From Sipunculus nudus (Eukaryota > Annelida > Sipuncula > Golfingiida > Sipunculidae), in the NCBI GenBank assembly GCA_026874595.1, contig CM049318.1:59432250-59496249 (forward strand): DNA of 64,000 bases. Direction: 5' to 3'. The position numbers and the translations under genes were made by a program. Position 1 is the stretch's first letter, and each line of letters opens with the position of its first letter. This document shows, piece by piece, positions 47,990 through 61,400 of the stretch. The notes under the pieces were generated by a model, which was not told the DNA's origin, searched no databases, and saw nothing but the letters and a program-made list of their open reading frames with translations.

Positions 47990-48191
47990 CTACACAGCAT
48001 GTAGGCTTCCAAGCTGTTTCAGAGGGGGGATGTCATGTTTTCCTTTCTTACTGACATCATGTAGCTCAGGAATCTGCTCAGGAATCTGTTTGCTACTACT
48101 ACTAAATACATAATCACTATCTTCTGTGTCTATAAAGCAAAGAGACTGGGATTTTTTTGCTGGTATTGACCATTTTCTAATTCCCTTAGAA
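47990..48191 (-). CDS. Candidate orphan terminal exon, unassigned
   Basis: A minus-strand open frame follows a good acceptor (ATTTTGTTTCAG|T) and ends in TAG. It reads SKGIRKWSIPAKKSQSLCFI and closes with DIPPLKQLGSLHAV. The composition is mixed and charged, unlike the repeat-derived frames around it. It begins with one base of a split codon, so it needs an exon ending in phase 2. Neither the AKR penultimate exon (phase 1) nor any nearby donor I examined supplies this in frame. It could be the last exon of an undetected gene, or chance. I do not recognise the protein. Confidence 0.3.
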
Positions 48192-49344
48192 CTGAAACAA
48201 AATATGATAAGAGTCATTATTCTTTTTTTATTTAACTAACCAAGTAAAAAGTTAAATCAATATTTTTATTCCATATTTCCACTACCTTTGCAACAAAATA
48301 ACGATATTTTTCATGAATCACCACTCATCAGTTTGACATGCATCAATTACCTCTACAACTGCCATATATCATTTCTTGCAGGCGCCATTTTTAAAAACAG
48401 CAACTTTTATAACACAGATATTTGACTGTCATATAATTATATGGTCCACGTGTCTGAATCAACCTGAATCAAGTCTGGAAAATAACCTTTCCAACATACC
48501 TCAAGTGATACATCATTTGATTAATCAACACACCAAGTTACCAATCATGAATATTGATCACCTCTCTAATTAAAACTCAAATAAAACTGTTTCATCATGG
48601 CAACATACCTATAAAAGATCGATCTAGTGTTCCCTTTAAGCAGGTATCTGCATATATTGTGCAGATCAAATTTCCACATGCGCACGTGAAAAGGGAACAA
48701 GAGACAATAACCATATTTAATGTTTTTATTCACAATACAATATGGCACATCAACAACACAATTTTGCTGTGAAAGTTTATTTTTAGTGTGCGTGCACTGT
48801 TTACATAAGACAACAAAAACTTTGTTTCGAGGTATTTATCATGCATAATATTGTTAAATTATTTTTACTGTTGTGGGTACTGGTCTCAACAGCGCCTATT
48901 GTACTGCGAGATGTGTTAACAGAAGTTATTTGTTGAACTGACAGAAAGCATCAGAACCTTCTGCCGTGTCATTCAAGTGGATAAATATAGGCCAAATGAG
49001 ACGAATCCTGTTTGGAGTGCTTCACCACATCAAAAGTTCAGAGAATTCTTTACAGATCCAGTTTGGACACCCAAGTCAATAGACATACAGAGACTTTGAT
49101 TTTTGTTTCTCCTTGCCAGTCTACTGTTAATAAATGCTTAAGTTATTATTGTGTGTTCTTCTTCCACAAATAAATCGCATTGCTGCTGCAGCACAATATA
49201 TTATTATCAACAAATTCTGTTCAGTCCGGTATCCAGTCAACTTATAAAATACTGTGGTTCACTTTTTGTTCCTGAGGGTATTCATGGAATGATCACAAAA
49301 AAATTAGCCACAGAAATATGATGCCAAGCACAGTACAAGGAGTG

Positions 49345-49490
49345 CTATGTGACAGTGTTTGGATCCCAGCAGTAATGATGCTGTTTATCCAGCTGGTTCA
49401 AAGTGTCCATTTCTTGGTCACTCAATATAAAACTAAATATGTCAATGTTCTCTTGTATGTGTTCTGGGCTGCCTGATTTTGGAATAACAC
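49345..49490 (-). CDS. Gene 2 last exon with 2'-phosphate-binding motif and stop
   Basis: The exon reads VIPKSGSPEHIQENIDIFSF, then ILSDQEMDTLNQLDKQHHYC and WDPNTVT, then TAG. The K-S and following segment bind the NADPH adenosine 2'-phosphate in this family; the Arg common in IPKS..R is not present here. The acceptor is TTTTTCCAG|G. A minus-strand AATAAA near 48776-48781 could serve as polyadenylation signal. Confidence 0.93.
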
Positions 49491-52400
49491 CTGGAAAAAA
49501 AGGCAGAAACATTATAGTATGTATCATAGTATTTTACTTGTGTGACAATTTATCAAGAAATATACTAATATTTTAACATTTTGTATCGCAATGAACAGTC
49601 CACTGTAGTGAAAATAATGTTTCAACAGTAATGCATTGGTGATTGTGCATGTAATTAATTATAATATACTGATTGCTCACATACAATTTCCCGATATTTT
49701 AAACAGAAAACTGTAGGATATAATCTCACAGTTTAACTACAGAGTGCTCCCTCTGCCAGCAGGATCAACATTCATATCTAATTCAAACCTACCCTTAAAT
49801 TTTATTTGATCACGACACAAAATTTCATTGAAACCCTTTTTGAAATTTTGACATACTTGAAGGAAAGGTAGATTAACAACAATCACTTGTTCTAAGTGTC
49901 ACTTAAAGACCCATCTATTTAGATACTCATATTTTCAGTGGTTTCTGGTGTTTTTGGTGATAATTAATTAATTTTATATGCTTTACCTAATTCATAATTT
50001 TAACGTTTAAGTTTATGTACAGAACCTTGATTTAGCATGTAAGCTTAGATATGTTTGTGCCTTAATAAATGTGTAATAATAAAAAAGGAAAAACAGACAC
50101 AGGTTAACACATAACCTCCATCATTTTTATGGGCATGGGAACATTTGAATGAAGGGAAACTTAGTTTCTTAAATGATCACTAGTTGGCACTCATAGTCAG
50201 TATGGGCAGCAGGGCTGTAACAATTCCCCTGTGCACCAATACACCATGATACAAAGTCGAATACTGTATAAGTATCAATAGGTGTCCATTTAATCAATAC
50301 AATGAATATACATGACTATCAAACTGAATGTTGGACAACTAGCGACCCACAGGCATAATAGCCACATCCCACTCTAATTGGTCTGATTACAGAGGGGCAA
50401 AAATCAGACCAAAGATAGTGGGCTGTCACTCATTTAAATGGACATAATCAGGAGCAATATTATGCTTATTCCTTCACACTATCAGTTAACTTTTGCATGG
50501 AGAGCAAAAGTTTCCCAACAAAACCATCCCAGCACTGAGTCTCAGTACCTCCCTTTGAGCTGTTTAACACATTGTTATGGTTTTGCATGTTAGTAACCAC
50601 AGTCTGTTTACAATAACAAGCCCACATGACCAGTGGTCCAATTTTGTGCATATGCAACATACATACACTCCTGAGGCAGCCGAAATCTTGTGCTTCTATA
50701 GAAGCTACTGATTTTCCCGCTGCCTGGTTTGACCGTTTATGATACACTTTGACACCAGGTGTTGGCCGTGTCTGTCTGCTGGAAAAACATATGCATATGA
50801 TGTGACTAGCATCCAACCAAATGCCAGTTAACAAACACTCAACAAGCATCATGGCTCCGCCCAGTTAGAATTGCCATGTATCTGTTGTCAGCAAAACTGA
50901 AACCAGCCAGCGAGGTGTGCACGGAGCCTATGTTGTTACGTTTCATTTGAATTACAGCTCACCGGCTTGGCGTTTTATGTGCACAAACCACGTGTCGGGC
51001 CATTCTCTCTGAGCCAGTTGGGTAGCCTGTTCAAATGGTTGCTGGGGCATTGAGTTGTCACTCAAAACGAAATGAACAACACTGGCTCCGTGTATTCCTC
51101 GCTTGGCTGGTTAACTGTTTACTGAGGTTGCGTCTTTCAGCACAGGGTCTTATCTGATTGGATCAAAATACAGTGCTCCCCTTTGATGTAGTGATTCAGG
51201 ATATGAGGTCAAAACAAACAGCGCTTACGATATAGGTAGTTGGCCTATAGGTAAAGCACTGTGTAAAGAGTCCATACATAGACCTTCATGTACTCTGATA
51301 TATCCCCGCTGGATGGCCATTACCGTCCATGGCATAGGCTGAATGTATATTCATTACAGAACCTATCGCAACAGATTTGTATGATAGGGCCAGGGGCCTC
51401 TATGGAAATGACACAGGTAGCACAAGTTGTGTAGCCGGTCCCAGGCCTGAGTCACCGCAACATGCAATGTTTCAGCCAGCAGGAACAGGTATTACATTTT
51501 TTGGGGCCATGTCAGTCGGGGCACTTCCTGATCAACAGGTGTTGTCACCCAGGTGCTGTGTTTATGTTTATGCCTGTGATCACAGCCGGTCCACTGTTTT
51601 TATCACTCCTGTACAGGAGTAAGCCAATGGTTCCAGGGCAATATTTTAGCAAGTATGAAATTATTTCAGTGAGAAGACACTATTTTTTGTGTTTATTCAA
51701 CATGCTTTACAGGTGATAAGGCTTCTTTAAAACTTTGGACCTGGATGCACAATGCCAAACAAACTTCTCATTTGTCTGATAACAGTTCTTTTTTCCTATG
51801 CCAGCCCTGATGTTTCACCCCAAAGCAGTGGTTAAAACGAAAGGAAATCTGGAACGACTGGAGTGTATAAGGAACGTAATCATATGAATAGACGTTGTAT
51901 TATTACAGTATTAATGGGTAGGTGTCACTGCAGACAACACATAGTTATATAAAATTCACTGATCACTTACCAACATCCTGCTGTACAGCCCATCTCAGGA
52001 GGACCTGGGGTACAGACTTTTTACACGACTCAGCCACTTGTTTTACCTGTATGTCACTAAGTAGCTGAAATAAAACAGAAATTCATATAGGTAATGAAGA
52101 ATTGGTAATTGTCCACATGTAATTATGAGGAAACTGATTTGCATAGATGCACCAACCACAGGTGTGACTTGCAATTGCCATGTACCATTTTGGACACCAT
52201 TTACTTTGGCTATTCCTACAACATAATTATACCCCCCACCAGATGATGTGCGGCAACATGTTTTACCCTTGGTCTGTATGTGTGCAATTTTACATAAATT
52301 TCTAAGATTTTGCTGAAATTTTGTGGAGGTTAAAGATAACACACAAGACACAAAACAGTAAATTTTGAAGGTAATCACCATAATATGTTATTTTCATTTT

Positions 52401-55400
52401 TTTTTCATTAAGGGGCTTTCTTTCAAATGTGGCAAATGGATATTTCTTTTTTTTTTCTACAAAGTTATATAACCAATGAATGCTGAACTATGAGAAACAC
52501 TTCCGGTGCAGCTGTGTATGTTGCTGTGTAGTATGATTAGGATTCTGGGGGATGTAAATGTGGTCCCTGACCACTTTCTTTTGGTTCTGTGGAATTACTG
52601 CTCTTACTTTTGCCAATCTAATACTTTTAAAAAAAGAGCACCAAGTCCTTGGTAATGTTGCTAATTTTGGCAATACTGAAATTTGTTCTACGCTACCTTT
52701 CTAACAAATAATGTATAACATGTCTGTATAGTTTCACAGGATGTCACTAACACTAAGGAAAAACGTAAAACAATGTATGTTTCCTTCTGCTATCTATTTT
52801 TTTTGTGATATTTATGAAATGCTTAATATTTCTGTTTATATATGCCAATGACTGCTCAGTGCAGGCCCTCAAGTGACAGAGAATTAAATATTTGAATCAA
52901 GATTGACAAATTTCTGACTTAATGAAATTCTTAATGTCTCTTCATGAGGTGACAGTGCTGAATGGCATATTTTAGCTTACAGTGGGTTTTACAATATTTA
53001 TGGTACCAAAATACTGTAAACATTAAATCAGACTCCGTCATAAAATATCCTGAATGTCATCACTTCTGTCTGACTAGAGTGACAAAATAAAATGAATCTC
53101 AGATGTTAAATTAAAATAATTCTTAAATATATTACATTCTCCTAAATATTTACCTGTGTTCCAATTTAATTCATTGATATTTAATTTTTCATAAGTTATG
53201 GATTAATGCAAAATATCTGAAAAATTCTATGAGCCTATCTGTAACCAGTTTTCACTCACTTGGTTATTATCATTGCCAGTACCTAGTGAAGAGTATGCTT
53301 GGAGATGGATGTCATTCTCCTGACAGAAGCTCAGGACTTCCCTCTGTATGAGATGTGGGTGGTACTCTGTCTGAAACATTAAGATTTATGACATTCATAA
53401 CACATTATTTAATTTTCTGACATCTCCCTTATGACATCAGGGTTTTAGCCAGTATCCACATCAGACTTGTGACGTCTGACTTTTAGGTTACATGAAACAA
53501 ATAATTGGATGCTACATTGTAATTAAAAAAAAATGGTTTCCATAAGCTGACAAATTAAATGCAAGTGATAGAAAATGTTTTGGGACTTTAAAATTTAAAT
53601 TTGAGCCAATTGTATGTCTGATACAATATTAAAACATCACCCACATGAACTTTATGAACTTTAATTGTAATAAATTTGTAAGACAGCTGGCTCTGAAAAT
53701 GTTATCCTAGTTGACTGAATTTACGGAATGTATGTGGGTTCTTATAAACACATGTACACAATTACAGCACTGTTGTATGACATACTATATTTTAGTGTAA
53801 TTTCCAGGATTACCATGACCGTAAAGACATGTTAAAATGTTAATGCAAAACCTACCACTAGGTAGCACCACAAAAAAAAGTAAAAACAAAGAGATATCAC
53901 AACACCTGTGAACAATGGTTTACCTGTAAGACAGTTGGCTTGACACTGCAGTGCGAAAAGAGCTCCTTTAGATGTTTTATTGTGTAGTTTGAAACTCCTA
54001 TAGACCTCAGGACACCTGTAACAATAGAAAAGATGGTTTAAAAGAAAAGTTGATTTTTTTAATACATGATGCAATCCTGGGTTAACAAAAATATTAATGA
54101 TAGCAACATTCTGGGTGAAGCACATGTTAGAATCTGAGCCAAAGAGCAGTAAGGTTTTGAAAAAGGGGCTGCTTCTTCTGGCTTTGAATTTAATTTTTTG
54201 GAAATGACAAGCTTCTGCTGCCTGTCATATTTTAACTTGACAGGCAGCAAGTAAATTTAACAGGCAGGTTTCTTTTTTTTTTTCATTTGTCTGCATTATT
54301 TTATTTGCAAAAACCTCAGTATCACTGAAACAGCCATTGTGATTTCACCTTAAAACTTGGACAAGGAGACACAGACAGGGGTTATTTATTTAACAGATCA
54401 TATTGTAATAACGGGCCTAATTTGGATGATGATATAATGGAAATAGTAATGGTGTTTCGGTCATTACTTTTAATTATATACTATATGTTTAACACAAGCG
54501 ACATGGATTTTAACACATGCATGAAATGTTGCTTCCTGCAAAACTGTATTGGGAATATTCTTATAGAGCGGACCAATCAGATAGCACTTAACTTAATCTA
54601 GACCTGTGGCCCATGCTACAGTAACTACTATATTTAGGGCATATAATAAAACCCGGAATATCTCGGAAATTCTCGGAAATTAATAAAACTCAGAAAAATG
54701 GCCGGAAAAGCATAAAAACACATTAAAAAGAGTAATTAGAATGATTCATATAACAGAGAATAAATCAATGTGCTTAAACAGCTTAAAAAGCTTAAAAAAG
54801 AAAAAAAAAAAAAATAAAACTACTTTTAACCAACTCTTTGCGTGTTGATCACCATGTAAATTTCCTGCGTCCGCCATCTTGGAGTCATGGTAAAGTATTA
54901 AAAAAGTATTAATTTTGATTTACTGTAGATTCAGATAATATCGTGGGCTTAAAATTTCGTGGTTTTTGTACAAAACGCATATCGTGGGGTATTTGAATTC
55001 GTGGAAAGACAAAGAAAACTTTAGAAAATTATGGTTATTTATACCTCCATGTGCGCAAGGAAGACGAGCCTGATGTACACAGGTGGTTCGGCGCAGATGC
55101 TTATCGCACTGTGTGCCTGTACCGCGGTCAATCAAGTCAGTGTTGAACAAACATGCTCCGCCCGACCCGAGCCTAACAAAGAATTAAACAGCCGTGACCG
55201 ACACGTGCCGGGCGATACATCGGCTGTTAGTTGTAACACCCGATACATCGGCTATCAGTTATAACACCCGATCACACCGCGTTAACAGAAAACGTAAATC
55301 ATCACTTGACCGGAGGAAAAAAATAAACGGGACCGTCCACATGAAGGTTTTTAACTTTTTTTTTATCTAGGCGCTAGTCACATGTGGCGCCTGTAAATCC

Positions 55401-58400
55401 CTGACGGGGCGGTGAGACAAGACACGGTTCGTTCGTCATTCATCATGTCAGCTATATTTGGAGATTATTAAGAAATAATTTGCCTAATAGTATTCAGTGG
55501 CGCTTACTTACGCTAACATATATATGTACCACTATCGGCAATATTCGGAAAAAGTACCGCCTTATTTGGAATAAGTGCTCTTTCGCGTCCCGCGGTAATC
55601 GCGGTAATGCAAATGAGTTTACACGGCCCTTGTCTTTTAGACCAATAGGTAGCGCAAGTCTCGTTTAATATCTATTGAAAGAAGGTTGAAAAGGCCGGTT
55701 CCGAAAAAGCCGTGCCTCGGTAGCTATGGTTACGAACATTGGAACTTGTGTACCGTTCTTGGCGTGTCAGAACTACCGCTTTGCTCGACAGAATGTAGTA
55801 TTGTTCTTGAATTTTTCATCCGAAATGCTGATAAGAAGAAAATACGTTTTCAGTTTAAATTATACTTTGATATTGTTTTATTGTAAAGATATCAGGGGGC
55901 CGTGTTCGTACGATATTAGGGGAAATAATTTAATTGACAAAAGAATATTTATAAATCCCGTATTTTTATAGTAATTTACGAAAAGCAATTCAGTGCATTT
56001 AATGATTGTATCAAAAACAATCATAAAAAAGTAATAAACAATTTTTGTATCTTTATTGAAAATTCAGCCAGCGTAACAATTATAAATATATAAGTCGACC
56101 ACCAGCTTCCGTTGAGATACCGTATATCCCCTGACCGTGTGATTTTTTGATCGTTGGAATCATGAATTCGTGGATTATCTTGATCCACGAAAACCACGAA
56201 AATAAAATCCCAACTAATATTTCTGAATCTACAGTATTATAAATATTTATGCTTTGTTACATAATGTGATAGTTTAACAAAGTGTTAAAGAAACATTTAC
56301 TTTATTTCCGAGGGGACAACTTTTTATTCCGACATACAATGACTCCAAGATGGCGGACGCAGGAAATTTACATGGTGATCAACACGCAAAGGGTCTGTTA
56401 AAAGTAGTTTTATTCTTTTTAAGCAATAAAAAATAAGCTGTTTAAGCACACTGAATTATTCTCTGTTAAATGAATCATTTTACTTACTCTTTTAAATGTG
56501 TTTTTATGCTGTTCCGGCCATTTTTCCAAGTTTTATTAATTTCCGAGTTTTTTCGAGAATTTCCGAGATTTTCCGGGTTTTATTATATGCCTATATTTAG
56601 TGATGATTGGCTGACAGCAGCTGGCCAGATAAATGCAGGTGCCAGTCTTAACATTATCATTCCTCTGATTGGCCGACAGGGAGCACATTTTTAATTGAAG
56701 TGTTTCCCAGAGTGTTCCCGAGGAGATCTGAATGGTGGCTAGCTGAGTGCCACTGTAGGAGGCTATCGACTCATTTGCTGGTTCCCTGGGCCAGTTTCAC
56801 TTGTGAACTTGATACCAGCAACAGTTTTTTATAAATAAAAAAGCATGGATTGGCTGCGATTGTGACTGTTTACAGACATGAAGTACGCAGTGAGGAAATT
56901 GTTTAACTGGCAGGTTTCTGAACACACACCTACAGTAAGTCCTGCAGGAGCAGTACATTGGGCCTGGTTGATGTGAGGATATCTGTATCCTACCACCCTG
57001 TAATGCAGTCTGAAATAGAAAGAAATTCTGCAAATACTGCAGCCAGCAATCATAAAATTGGAGGCAGTTCCTACATATAGGGGCTATCCTTTTCCACATC
57101 TCCTACACATGGGTGTGTCCATCTGATATTACAGTCATAGTACCATCTTAATTCATAAAATGCCATTCATTTTTTAATACAGGTGGACTGATAGTCCCTT
57201 TATCTTGTCACATATAGAGTTCACTATCCTGTTCCCGATATGCTACAGAATTATTAGATGGGTATATAGTGCTTGGAGCCTGCACTTGATTTTATTTTTT
57301 TTTATGTAGAGTCTGACAGGACAGATTAGTAGTTCTTTTTAAAGGTACTTAATTATTTGCAATAATTGTTATATACTGACACTGGACTAGGTGAAGTGTT
57401 TGAGGGCTGGTCCCTGTACTTGATGATAGTGCCATCTGGTGACAAGCTGAGTTAGCTTTGGATTGGAATAAGCTTGTGTTCAGCAAAATCTTAGTTGGTG
57501 TTGTTTTGCCAGCTGCCATCATTAAAACATTTGGCTGTAGATATAATATGACAGTAAATGTTAGGGTCGGGACGGTTACAGGTATACGGTATTATCACAA
57601 TATCTAACCTACGGTTATCATACCGTCAACTTTCCTATTATCGCGATACCACGATATCAATTTTTGTTCACGATTTTGGTTCACAAGCAAGCCCTTGAAG
57701 TGCAAAATAAATTTATTTCAAAGAATCACATTTATTTTATAACCACATGTATTTGAATACACGCGTGTGGGTGGAACCGTGTGCTTACAGACTTTGGGAT
57801 TAGTCGGAAATGTCCGGAAGTAGCAGGATGAATCGGAGAGGACAAAAGCTTGAGAATTCCAGGAGAAAATAACATTATAATGAAACAGCAATAAATACAC
57901 ATATTTATGCTTTTATTGCATGGAACGAAAATGTCAACATAAAAGTGTCACCACTGAATCAAACATTCCATACGGGTTGCATATTTTGCCATATAAAATT
58001 GAGATGGTTTATTTAGCCATGATTGGTATGACACGCTCTCCGAAAATTCGCCGGGATTCTTCGGCTTTTATGTAGCTATAGGAAACTGATGGAAAGTTCT
58101 GACAAGTGTGATTCGACGATGGGGGCAGGACTTCCCGCCCCTCAAGCTTGCACACCTGCAGGACCTTCATGCAACTTACATCACTTAATGAGTCATTCAG
58201 TGGTACTGGCACAATTGGTATAAATGATATTAATACTTAACCCCCTTTGTATAAAGTAAAGACTTTAAAGGTGGTTGTTATAAATACCATTATTGGTGGC
58301 TTATTAATGCCATTATATATAATTAAAAATATCGCGATATCACGGTATATCACAATAAAATTTGAATAATTATCATGATATCAAAAACCCATATCATCCC

Positions 58401-61400
58401 AACACTAGTATATGTGTTGGTTCATTTTGGCTGAATACAAAAGTTTTCCAGCAAAACCATCCCTTCACATCTCCAATTCACCCGTTTCATACATTGTTAT
58501 GGTTCTGTGTGTTACAGTCCACTTGTGATGTATATCATAATAAATCTGTGTAATGGATCTTCTGCATGGTTGGCAATTGACCTGACCACCAGAGCCCTTA
58601 AGCCCTGCTTTTTGACATAATTATTAATGATTAATTAATAATTAATAAGCGTTCACACACAGAAGGTCTTCCTTGTGAGTACTGTTAACAAGACAATATT
58701 GACGTCACAAAGGTCACTGATGTAGCATTGAATTGACTGATTTCATCACTTGGAATTGCTTCACTGATGAATATATCACAGTCATTGTAAACTGTCTTGC
58801 AATATTTCGGGTTATTTGTCTCATATGAATTACGTGTCATGCAGGTAAGACATTATTATTCACTCAGTAGTTGGAAGAATGGTTCCTGCAACCTTTGGCC
58901 AAGAACTTTTTATACTGTCTCCTTTGTATAAAAAAATATCCCGGAAAACATGCCCACATGGGTACTGGTATAGACTACATGTGTTCTGTTTGGGGGAGGT
59001 CTTCTAAATTAAGCAAATTTTATTATTGTTAAGTGACTGATGGTTTACAGTAACATTGGTGACCTGATTGCTGCACGGAACAGTTATAGTCATGATTATT
59101 CATTAAATGAATATGCTGTTCAGGTCACGTAAAGTGATGGTGAGGTCAATTCCACATAAAGAGAACAAACACTGGTTTGAAACTTGAAAAATATTGTTTC
59201 AATGTGATGTAACATGGCACAGCCACCAGTAATGTGATGTTTATGTTTTGCAACACTGATTGTGCCTTATACAAATTCATTTCCACATGTGTACTGTAAT
59301 AAGCAAAGGTTTTTAAAATGAACTAGAATATCTTGCAAAAAGAGATATATGTCTCCCCCCTGGGGATCATCCCAAACCATTTGGGGTTATATATGCACTA
59401 TCTCAAAACAATGATTCTAGATTTCAGCAGATCTTAATTTGAAGGTCAAGGTCACAACTTTTCAAACTCTGATGAGATTTTGGCAGAAAAAAACTGTTGT
59501 GTCATATTTGAAGAAAAAATGTTCAATGCTTCCAAAGTTATATCGGTCAATATAATCCTAGATTTGCTTAAATTTAATTTAATTTAAAACTCCTCTGAGA
59601 TTTTTGGATGAACAATGAGTGATTCAAAGTTTGGAGGAAAATATGCAGCCCTTCAAAAGTTATCGCATTCACAAGATATCCTACAGATGACTGACAACTA
59701 CAACAGACAATGGCACAAGAAACAACATGTCCCCTGGGGGGGGGGGCTTGGGGGGGGGGGGGAGGACATAAACATTTGCAGACCGCAGCCCCAATAATAT
59801 CTGAAAGAGAGCACACCATAATATATGAAGGTGAGAGCACTATATTTTATGTTTATGTAACATGGCAGTTGAGCAGGGATCTTTAAAGGAGAATTTACCT
59901 TCCTTGTGTAGCTCCTCCATGGCTCGCCAACTCTCCTGCCTCAGCCTGGCATTACCAGGGTCATCATGTTTTTTAAATTGCACACCTGGCCAGTGGATAA
60001 GATAAAGGTCAAGGTAGTCAGTCTGTAGTGCTTGTAATGATTCCTGGACAGCCTGTCTGCACTTTGTGTCTCCATGATGTCTAGGTGCTGGTGGGGAGAC
60101 AAAAACATTTATCATCAGGACAACCTACATATATACAGTGGTTCCTTTATCTGGTGCTGAAGGGGAGACAGAAATTTTATATAGTTGGACAACCTACATT
60201 TATGATGGTCCCTGCTTTGAGTGACTGCAAAAAGATGCAAATGGGTATGGGTGATTTTACCAGGATTTTACCAGTTAAAAGAGCTGAAAATCTTACCAAA
60301 GACAGCACTGTCTGAAAAAAAATTATGAGTATTCAACAAATTATCACATGCATCAGTATTTTCTTTTAGGCTACATTAAACTTTTCTGTTCAACTAAATT
60401 TGTAATATTTTCTGATTACCTCTGCCAAGCAGCAGTTTGGTGGCATATGTTTGTCTGTTAGCAACATTACTCACAAAGTTATTAACAGATTTTGATGAAA
60501 TTTTCAGGATAACTCCACAATGATACATGGAACAACAAATTACCCATATGGGGTATTGGGCTGCCTTGTTAACTTTAATGCCACTGGATGGTGCTCAGTG
60601 TTAGCATGCTGTAACATTCACTGATTTTCCTGCTGTGTTTATCACACATTTCTGACAATGCCATATACCGGGGGGGGGGGGGGGGGATGAGCTGCCTTGG
60701 TGCAGGTCTGGACTTTGAGTGCCAATTTCCAGTTAAGATAATGAGACTACAAACAATTTTTAAAAGTGACTGACCTAATTTGCTGGTGATGAAGATATCT
60801 GATCGCTGTAGATTCATCTTTGGCAGCTCTTCCTTCAGACACTTGCCGATGTCAGCTTCGTTCCTGTAAACACTGGCTGTGTCTGTAATAATAACAATAC
60901 TGTTGGTTACATTATCAAATCAATCAAATTATAAAATTTAAACGGATGCTATGAATGACTGGCAGTTAGCAAGTTTACTGTTTAATGATTCTAGACCATA
61001 AATTTGTTCTGTTTCCCCAAGTTTGACACTCATTTTAAAAAGGGTGTAACAATGCATCAAAGAATCAACGCATTGAATTGCATGTGCATGACCTCGTTTA
61101 AAATGTAATTGATTATTAGCCTCTGAATCGGTTAATTTTGAATATTATTTTTTTGCATGTACCATCCTGAAGTTCTCCATGAGCTCCCAAATTTGACTGA
61201 GCAGTTCGAGATGGCATAGCTCTTTATTGTGTATGTGCCCTAAATCTACTTTAAACGTTTGCTAGTGGACCACTCATTTTTTTTACTGAAATTTTTCCAC
61301 ATCCATTTAGGGTAAAATTTGTTTATTTTTTAAAAAGTATGAAATTTACTACACAAGTGAGAACTGAATTGAGAATTGAATTGAAGGTTAAGAATTGATA

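Larger units (their letters stand above)
43367..49344. other. Intergenic region between genes 1 and 2
   Basis: This 6-kb stretch holds the 5' flank of gene 1 and the 3' flank of gene 2. It contains C or G tracts (~46115-46129 and a 26-base G run at 47435-47460) and an (AT)n tract at ~46893-46941. The candidate exon 47990-48191 also lies here. No clear core promoter was recognised upstream of 43366. Confidence 0.6.
49491..51970 (-). other. Gene 2 last intron
   Basis: The intron is mostly filled by an interrupted copy of element A (50434-51730) with repeat B (~50664-51271) inside it. Confidence 0.7.
54016..59898 (-). other. Gene 2 large intron, 5.9 kb
   Basis: It contains a nested fold-back structure (54628-56600), an hAT-like inverted-repeat element (57557-58408) and G tracts near 59738-59762. 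A dispersed-repeat stretch around 59335-59700 carries AAGGTCAAGGTCAC. No exon was identified. Confidence 0.65.

Noticed and set aside
48566-48748. Minus-strand frame with a GTATGT donor as partner exon for 48191
   Set aside because: No acceptor AG is found at a suitable place before it and the phase does not fit.
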